Source of the DNA: Triticum aestivum
Taxonomy: Eukaryota > Streptophyta > Magnoliopsida > Poales > Poaceae
Direction of reading: 5' to 3'
DNA length: 64,000 nucleotides
Assembly (NCBI RefSeq): GCF_018294505.1
Contig: NC_057811.1
Span: 408,481,452 to 408,545,451, forward strand
A program made the translations under genes and the position numbers. The notes beneath the pieces were generated by a model. It did no database searches. It had not been told where the DNA came from and was given only the letters and a program-made list of their open reading frames with translations. The first letter of the stretch is position 1, and every line of letters starts with the position of its first letter. Below, in pieces: positions 56,136 through 64,000 of the stretch.

Positions 56136-57859
56136 TGAAGGAAATATGCCCTAGAGGCAATAATAAAATATTATTTATTTCCTTGTATCATGATAAATGT
56201 TTATTATTCATGCTAGAATTGTATTAACCGGAAACATAATACATGTGTGAATATATAGACAAACAGAGTGTCACTAGTATGCCTCTACTTGACTAGCTCG
56301 TTAATCAAAGATGGTTATGTTTCCTAGCCATAGACATAAGTTGTCATTTGATTAACGAGATCACCTCATTAGGAGAATGACGTGATTGACTTGACCCATT
56401 CCGTTAGCTTAGCACTCGATCGTTTAGTATGTTGCTATTGCTTTCTTCATGACTTATACATGTTCCTATGACTATGAGATTATGCAACTCCCGTTTACCG
56501 GAGGAACACTTTGTGTGCTACCAAACGTCACAACGTAAATGGGTGATTATAAAGGTGCTCTACAGGTGTCTCCAAAGGTACTTGTTGGGTTGGCGTATTT
56601 CGAGATTAGGATTTGTCACTCCAATTGTCGGAGAGGTATCTCTGGGCCCACTCGGTAATGCACATCACTATAAGCCTTGCAAGCATTGTGACTAAATGAG
56701 TTAGTTGCGGGATGATGTGTTACGGAACGAGTAAAGAGACTTACCGGTAACGAGATTGAACTAGGTATCGAGATACCGACGATCAAAGCTCGGGCAAGTA
56801 ACATACCGGTGACAAAGGGAACAACGTATGTTGTTATGCGGTCTGACCGATAAAGATCTTCGTAGAATATGTGGGAGCCAATATGGGCATCCAGGTCCCG
56901 CTATTGGTTATTGACCGGAGACGTGTCTCGGTCATGTCTACATAGTTCTCGAACCCGTAGGGTCCGCCCGCTTAAAGTTACGATGACAATTTTATTATGA
57001 GTTTATGTATGTTGATGTACCGAAGGAGTTCGGAGTCCCGGATGAGATCGGGGACATGACGAGGAGTCTCCAAATGGTCGAGACGTAAAGATCGATATAT
57101 TGGACGACTATATTCGGACTTCGGAAAGGTTCCGAGTGATTCGGGTATTTTTTGGAGTACCGGAGAGTTACGGGAATACGTATTGGGCCTTATTGGGCCA
57201 TACGGGAAAGAAGAAAAAGGGCCTCAAGGGTGGCCGCACCCCTCCCCTTGGTCTGGTCCGAATTGGACTAGGGAAGGGGGGCGCCCCCTTCCTTCCTTCT
57301 CTTTTTCCCTTCCTCTTTTCCTATTCCATATGGGAGGTGGAATCCTACTAGGACTAGGGAGTCGTAGTAGGACTCCACACTTGGTGCGCTCCCTCCTAGG
57401 GCCGGCCTCCTCCTCCCTTGCTCCTTTATATACGGGGGCAGGGGGCACCCCATGGACAACAATTGATCCTTGAGATCTCTTAGCCGTGTGCGGTGCCCCC
57501 CTCCACCATATTACACCTCGATAATACCGTTGCGGAGCTTAGGCGAAGCCCTGCGTCGGTGGAACATCATCATCGTCACCACGCCGTCGTGCTGACGAAA
57601 CTCTCCCTCAACACTCGGCTGGATCGGAGTTCGAGGGACGTCATCGAGCTGAACGTGTGTAGAACTCGGAGGTGCCGTGCGTTCGGTACTTGATCGGTCG
57701 GATCGTGAAGACGTACGACTACATCAACCGCGTTGTGATAACGCTTCCGCTGTCGGTCTACGAGGGTACGTGGACAACACTCTCCCCTCTCGTTGCTATG
57801 CATCACCATGATCTTGCGTGTGCGTAGGAATTTTTTTGAAATTACTACGTTCCCCAACA
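56136..57859 (+). mobile_element. 5' LTR of a plus-strand Angela/BARE-like copia element
   Basis: TGAAGGAAATATGCCC to CGTTCCCCAACA, 1724 bases. A TATA box (TATATA) lies at about 57427-57432. It differs from the 3' LTR visible in the window (62967-64000) at about nine places by eye, one of them a single-base indel, so the insertion is recent. It cuts into the antisense ORF of the gypsy element. Confidence 0.93.
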
Positions 57860-57860
57860 G

Positions 57861-57873
57861 TGGCATCCGAGCC
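57861..57873 (+). other. diverged primer binding site
   Basis: TGGCATCCGAGCC, two bases different from the tRNA-iMet type TGGTATCAGAGCC, directly after the LTR. Confidence 0.65.
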
Positions 57874-59121
57874 TGGTTTTATCCGTTGATGCTATGCACG
57901 AGTAGAACACAAGTGAGTTGTGGGCGATATAAGTCATACTGCTTACCAGCATGTCATACTTTGGTTCAGCGGTATTGTGAGATGAAGCGGCCCGGACCGA
58001 CATTACGCGTACGCTTACGCGAGACTGGTTTCACCGTTGCGAGCACTCGTTGCTTAAAGGTGACCGGCGGGTGTCTGTCTCTCTCACTTTAGTTGAACCG
58101 AGTGTGGCTACGCCCGGTCCTTGCGAAGGTTAAAACAGCACCAACTTGACAAACTATCGTTGTGGTTTTGATGCGTAGGTAAGAACGGTTCTTGCTAAAC
58201 CCGTAGCAGCCACGTAAAACTTGCAACAACAAAGTAGAGGACGTCTAACTTGTTTTTGTAGGGCATGTTGTGATGTGATATGGTCAAGACATGATGTGAT
58301 ATAATTTGTTGTATGAGATGATCATGTTTTGTACCGAGTTATCGGCAACTGGCAGGAGCCATATGGTTGTCGCTTTATTGTATGAAATGCAATCGCCATG
58401 TAATAGTTTTACTTTATCACTAAGCGGTAGCGATAGTCGTAAAAGCAACAAGTTGGCGAGACAACAACGATGCTACGATGGAGATCAAGGTGTCGCGCCT
58501 GTGACGATGGTGATCATGACGGTGCTTCGGAGATGGAGATCACAAGCACGGTGCTTCGGAGATGGAGATCACAAGCACAAGATGATGATGGCTATATCAT
58601 ATCACTTATATTGATTGCATGTGATGTTAATCCTTTATGCATCTTATCTTGCTTTGTTTGACGGTAGCATTATAAGATGACCCTTCACTAAATTATCAAA
58701 GTATAAGTGTTCTCCCTGAGTATGCACCGTTGCGAAAGTTCTTCGTGCTGAGACACCACGTGATGATTGGGTGTGATAGGCTCTACGTTCAAATACAACG
58801 GGTGCAAAACAGTTGCACACGCGGAATACTCAGGTTAAACTTGACGAGCCTAGCATATAACAGATATGGCCTCGGAACACGGAGACCGAAAGGTCGAGCG
58901 TGAATCATATAGTAGATATGATCAACATAGTGATGTTCACCATTGAAACTACTCCATCTCACATGATGATCGGACATGGTTTAGTTGATATGGATCACGT
59001 GATCACTTAGAGGATTAGAGGGATGTCTATCTAAGTGGGAGTTCTTAAGTAATATGATTAATTGAACTTACATTTATCATGAACTTAGTCCTGATAGTAT
59101 TTTGCAAATTATGTTGTAGAT
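57874..59121 (+). other. copia leader region with a 29-bp tandem repeat
   Basis: Noncoding leader between the primer binding site and gag. GGTGCTTCGGAGATGGAGATC plus eight more bases is repeated twice in tandem at 58521-58549 and 58550-58578. No intact gene is present. Confidence 0.6.
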
Positions 59122-62100
59122 CAATAGCTCGCGTTGTTGCTTCCCTGTTTTATTTTTGATATGTTCCTAGAGAAAATTGTGTTGAAATATGTTAGTAGCA
59201 AAGATGTGGATTGGATCCGTGATCTGAGGATTATCCTGATTGCTGCACAGAAAAATTATGTCCTTGATGCACCGCTAGGTGACAGACCTATTGCAGGAGC
59301 AGATGCAGACGTTATGAACGTATGGCTAGCTCAATATGATGACTACTTGATAGTTTAGTGCACCATGCTTAACGGCTTAGAATCGGGACTTCAAAGACGT
59401 TTTGAACGTCATGGACCATATGAGATGTTCCAGGAGTTGAAGTTAATATTTCAAGCAAATACCCGAGTTGAGAGATATGAAGTCTCCAACAAGTTCTATA
59501 GCTAAAAGATGGAGGAGAATCGCTCAACTAGTGAGCATGTGCTCAGATTGTCTGGGTACTACAATCGCTTGAATCAAGTGGGAGTTAATCTTCTAGATAA
59601 AATAGTGATTGAAAAAATTCTCTAGTCACCATCACCAAGTTAGTAGAACTTCGTGATGAACTATAGTATGTAAGGGATGACGAAAGTAATTCCCGAGCTC
59701 TTCGCGATGATGAAATCGACGAAGGTAGAAATCAAGAAAGAGCATCAAGTGTTGATGGTTAACAAGACCACTAGTTTCAAGAAAAGGGCAAAGGGATAGA
59801 AGGGGAACTTCAAAAGAACGGCAAGCAAGTTGCTACTCAAGTGAAGAAGCCCAAGTCTGTACCTAAGCCTGAGACTAAGTGCTTCTACTGCAAAGGGACT
59901 GGTCAACTGGAAGCGGAACTACCCCAACTATTTGGTGGATAAGAAGAATGGCAAAGTGAACAAAGGTATATTGGATATACATGTTATTGATGTGTACTTT
60001 ACTAGTGTTTATAGCAACCCCTCGGTATTTTGATATTGGTTCAGTTGCTAAGAGTAGTAATTCAAAACGGGAGCTGCAGAATAAACAGAGACTAGTAAAA
60101 GGTGAGGTGACGATGTTTGTTGGAAGTAGTTCCAAGATTGATATGATCATCATCGCACACTCCCTGTACTTTCGGGATTAGTGTTGAAACTAAATAAGTG
60201 TTATTTGGTGTTTGCGTTGAGCATGAATATGATTTGATCATGTTTATTGCAATACGGTTATTCATTTAAGTTAGAGAACAATTGTTGTTCTGTTTACATG
60301 AATAAAAACCTTCTATGGTCATACACACCAACGAAATGGTTTGTTGGATCTCGATCGTAGTGATACACATATTCATAATATTGAAGCCAAAAGATGCAAA
60401 GTTAATAATGATAGTGCAACTTATTTGTGGCACTGCCGTTTAGGTCATATTGGTGTAAAGCGCATGAAGAAACTGCATACTAATGGGATTTTGGAATCAC
60501 TTGATGCTTGCGAACCGTGTCTCGTGGGCAAGATGACTAAAACGCCGTTCTCCGGAACTATGGAGAGAGCAACAGATTTGTTGGGAATCATACATACAGA
60601 TTTATGTGGTCCGATGAATATTGAGGCTCGTAGCAGGTATCATTATTTTCTGACCTTCACAGATGATTTGAGCAGATATGGGTATATCTACTTAATGAAA
60701 CAAGAGTCTGAAACATTTGAAAAGTTCATATAATTTCAGAGAGAAGCAGAAAATCATCGTAACAAGAAAATAAAGTTTCTACGATCTGATCGTAGAGAAG
60801 AGTATTTAAGTTACGAGTTTGGCCTTCAGTTAAAACAATGTGGAATAGTTTCACAAATTCATGCCACCTGGAACACCACAGCATAATGGTGTGTCCGAAC
60901 GTCATAACCGTACTTTATTGGATATAGTGCAATCTATGATGTCTCTTACCAATTTACCACTAATCGTTTTGGGGGTTATGCATTAGAGACAGCTGCATTC
61001 ACGTTAAATAGGGCACCATCAAAATCCGTTGAGACGACGCCTTATGAACTGTGGTTTGGCAAGAAACCAAAGTTGTCGTTTCTTAAAATTTTGGGGTTGC
61101 GATGCTTATGTGAAAAAGTTTCATCCTGATAAGCTCAAACCCAAATCGGAGAAATGTGTCTTCATAGGATACCCAAAGGAGGCAGTTGGGTACACCTTCT
61201 ATCACAGATCCGAAGGCAAGACATTCGTTGCTAAGTATGGATCCTTTCTAGAGAAGGAGTTTCTCTCGAAAGATGTGAGTGGGAGGAAAGTAGAACTTGA
61301 TGAGGTAACTGTACCTGCTTCCTTATTGGAAAGTAGTTCATCACAGAAATCTGTTCCTGTGACTCCTACACCAATTAGTGAGGAAGTTAATGATGATGAT
61401 CATGTAACTTCAGATCAAGTTACTACCAAACCTCGTAGGTAAACCAGAGTAAGATCCGCACCAGAGTGGTACGGTAATCCTGTTCTGGAAGTTATGTTAT
61501 TAGACCATGACGAACCTACGAACTATGAAGAAGCGATGGTGAGCCCAGATTCCGCAAAATGGCTTGAATCCATGTATGAAGAACAAAGTATGGACTTTGG
61601 TTGACTTGCCCGATGATCGGCAAGCCATAGAAAATAAATGGATCTTCAAGAGGAAGACGGACGCTGATAGTAGTGTTACTATCTACAAAGCTAGACTTGT
61701 CGGAAAAAGGTTTTTGACAAAGTTCAAGGTGTTGACTACGATGAGATTTTCTCACTCGCAGCGATGCTTAAGTCTGTCCGAATCATGTTAGCAATTGCCG
61801 CATTTTATGAAATCTGGCAAATGGATAAACAAAACTGCATTCCTTAATGGATTTATTAAAGAAGAGTTGTATATGATGCAACCAGAAGGTTTTGTCAATC
61901 CTAAAGGTGCTAACAAAATATGCAAGCTCCAGCGATCCATCTATGGACTGGTGCAAGTATCTCGGAGTTGGAATATACGCTTTGATAAGTTGATCAAAGG
62001 ATATAGTTTTATACAGACTTGCGGTGAAGCCTGTATTTACAAGAAAGTGAGTGGGAGCACTACAACATTTCTGATAAGTATATGTGAATGACATATTGTT

Positions 62101-62770
62101 GATCGGAAATAATGTAGAATTATTCTGCAAAGCATAAAGGAGTGTCTGAAAGGAGTTTTTCAAAGAAAGACCTCGGTGAAGCTACTTACATATTGAGCAT
62201 CAAGATCTATAGAGATAGATCAAGACGCTTGATAAGTTTTTTCAATGAGTACATACCTTAACAAGATTTTGAAGTGGTTCAAAATGAAACAGTCAAACAA
62301 AGAGTTTCTTGCCTGTGTTACAAGGTGTGAAGTTGAGTAAGACTCAAAACCCGACCACGGCAGAAGATAGAAAAAGAATGAAAGTCATTCCCTATGCCTC
62401 GGCCATAGGTTCTATAAAGTATGCCATGCTGTGTACCAGATCTATTGTATACCCTACACTGATTTTGGCAAGGGAGTACAATTGTGATCTAGGAGTAGAT
62501 CACTGGACAGCGGTCAAAATTATCCTTACTGGAATAAGGATATGTTTCTTGATTATGGAAGTGACAAAAGGCTTGTCGTAAAGGGTTACGTCGATGCAAG
62601 TTTTTACACTAATCTAGATGACTCTAAGTCTCGGTCTAGATACATATTGAAAGTGGGAGCAATTAGCTAGAGTAGCTCCATGCAGAGCATTGTAGACATA
62701 GAAATTTGCAAAATACTTACGGATCTGAATGTGACAGACCCGTTGACTAAAATTATCTCACAAGCAAAAC
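59122..62770 (+). pseudogene. decayed copia gag-pol
   Basis: Remnants of every domain appear in order but in changing frames. Gag: KNYVLDAPLGDRP and VWLAQYDDYLIV, ending at a stop at 59356, then FERHGPYEMFQELK. Zinc knuckle: CFYCKGTGQLEAELP with the His and last Cys lost. Pre-integrase and integrase: WHCRLGHIGVKRMKKLHTNG, CEPCLVGKM, IIHTDLCGPM, with a stop after ESETFEKFI. RT: ENKWIFKRKTDAD, QPEGFVNPKGANKI. The RT active site at 62081-62092 reads TAT GTG AAT GAC, YVND instead of YVDD, and a frameshift lies just before it. RNase H is reduced to short pieces. This copy cannot encode its own machinery. Confidence 0.88.
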
Positions 62771-62794
62771 ATGATCACACCTTAGTACTCTTTG

Positions 62795-62945
62795 GGTGTT
62801 AATCACATAGCGATGTGAACTAGATTAATGACTCTAGTAAACCCTTTGGGTGATGGTCACATGACGATGTGAACTATGGGTGTTAATCACATGGTGATGT
62901 GAACTATTGATGTTAAATCACATGGCGATGTGAACTAGATTATTG
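62795..62945 (+). repeat. tandem repeats next to the copia polypurine tract
   Basis: About four copies of a unit of 29-30 bases, GTGTTAATCACATGGNGATGTGAACTA type, with CACAT/ATGTG self-complementary cores. They precede AGTGCAAGTGGGAGAC, the polypurine tract. Confidence 0.75.
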
Positions 62946-62966
62946 ACTCTAGTGCAAGTGGGAGAC

Positions 62967-64000
62967 TGAAGGAAATATGCCCTAGAGGCAATAATAAAGT
63001 ATTATTTATTTCCTTGTATCATGATAAATGTTTATTATTCATGCTAGAATTGTATTAACCGGAAACATAATACATGTGTGAATATATAGACAAACAGAGT
63101 GTCACTAGTATGCCTCTACTTGACTAGCTCGTTAATCAAAGATGGTTATGTTTCCTAGCCATAGACATAAGTTGTCATTTGATTAACGAGATCACCTCAT
63201 TAGGAGAATGACGTGATTGACTTGACCCATTCCGTTAGCTTAGCACTCGATCGTTTAGTATGTTGCTATTGCTTTCTTCATGACTTATACATGTTCCTAT
63301 GACTATGAGATTATGCAACTCCCGTTTACCGGAGGAACACTTTGTGTGCTACCAAACGTCACAACGTAAATGGGTGATTATAAAGGTGCTCTACAGGTGT
63401 CTCCAAAGGTACTTGTTGGGTTGGCGTATTTCGAGATTAGGATTTGTCACTCCAATTGTCGGAGAGGTATCTCTGGGCCCACTCGGTAATGCACATCACT
63501 ATAAGCCTTGCAAGCATTGTGACTAATGAGTTAGTTGCGGGATGATGTGTTACGGAACGAGTAAAGAGACTTGCCGGTAACGAGATTGAACTAGGTATCG
63601 AGATACCGACGATCAAATCTCGGGCAAGTAACATACCGGTGACAAAGGGAACAACGTATGTTGTTATGCGGTCTGACCGATAAAGATCTTCGTAGAATAT
63701 GTGGGAGCCAATATGGGCATCCAGGTCCCGCTATTGGTTATTGACCGGAGACGTGTCTCGGTCATGTCTACATAGTTCTCGAACCCGTAGGGTCCGCACG
63801 CTTAAAGTTACGATGACAGTTTTATTATGAGTTTATGTATGTTGATGTACCGAAGGAGTTCGGAGTCCCGGATGAGATCGGGGACATGACGAGGAGTCTC
63901 GAAATGGTCGAGACGTAAAGATCGATATATTGGACGACTATATTCGTACTTCGGAAAGGTTCCGAGTGATTCGGGTATTTTTCGGAGTACCGGAGAGTTA
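62967..64000 (+). mobile_element. 3' LTR of the plus-strand Angela-like copia element (cut by window end)
   Basis: TGAAGGAAATATGCCC onward follows the polypurine tract. The first 1034 bases of the LTR are inside the window and match 56136-57169. Confidence 0.93.

Overview
The window looks like nuclear DNA of a Triticeae grass (wheat, Aegilops, barley or a close relative). It holds one host gene with seven GT-AG exons. Almost everything else is nested transposable elements of types common in wheat: Ty1/copia LTRs of the Angela/BARE type, Ty3/gypsy elements of the Tekay, Athila-like and Tat-like lineages, a CACTA transposon, Stowaway MITEs and non-LTR insertions. There is no bacterial-style operon, CRISPR array or rRNA/tRNA gene. 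Species and chromosome cannot be fixed from the sequence alone.

Region 1-9 kb. A copia 3' end (RNase H tail, polypurine tract, LTR, 1-1700) is followed by the host gene on the minus strand: PYD1, a chloroplast dihydropyrimidine dehydrogenase (2475-7387, 417 codons plus stop reconstructed from seven exons). Its introns hold a Stowaway MITE, a 28-base G run and a large tandem duplication. Its upstream side carries a foldback MITE.

Region 9-20 kb. A diverged long inverted repeat (arms near 9140-9345 and 12965-14410) encloses a minus-strand non-LTR insertion and a TIR DNA transposon with a decayed ORF. The right arm is split by another non-LTR insertion with a 16-bp target duplication. A second copy of that non-LTR element (15083-19962) is split by a 4.17-kb gypsy solo LTR with a perfect 5-bp duplication, and is cut at its 3' side by a CACTA element.

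Region 20-47 kb. The CACTA element starts at 19963. It has subterminal GGCCC-type repeats, a minus-strand gene with a Transposase_24-like exon, and an array of tandemly multiplied exon/intron units. It is split by an Athila-like gag-protease element arranged LTR-internal-LTR-truncated internal (25829-45040). That element is itself split by a complete 10.9-kb Tekay-type chromovirus on the minus strand (30859-41770, TSD GTATA), which has an extra 249-codon ORF between its primer binding site and gag.

Region 47-64 kb. A truncated minus-strand Angela-like copia element is followed by pieces of three gypsy elements. One carries the large antisense ORF typical of Tat-like elements. The window ends in a plus-strand Angela-like element with nearly identical LTRs but a badly decayed gag-pol, including YVND in place of the catalytic YVDD.

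The insertion order can be read directly: CACTA into non-LTR copy 2, gag-pro element into CACTA, Tekay into gag-pro element. Only PYD1 is expected to have a cellular function. I see no clearly new biological system. The least explained items are the PYD1 intron duplication with an in-frame 21-nt pseudo-exon, the CACTA exon array, the Tekay leader ORF, and the inverted repeat at 9-14 kb.
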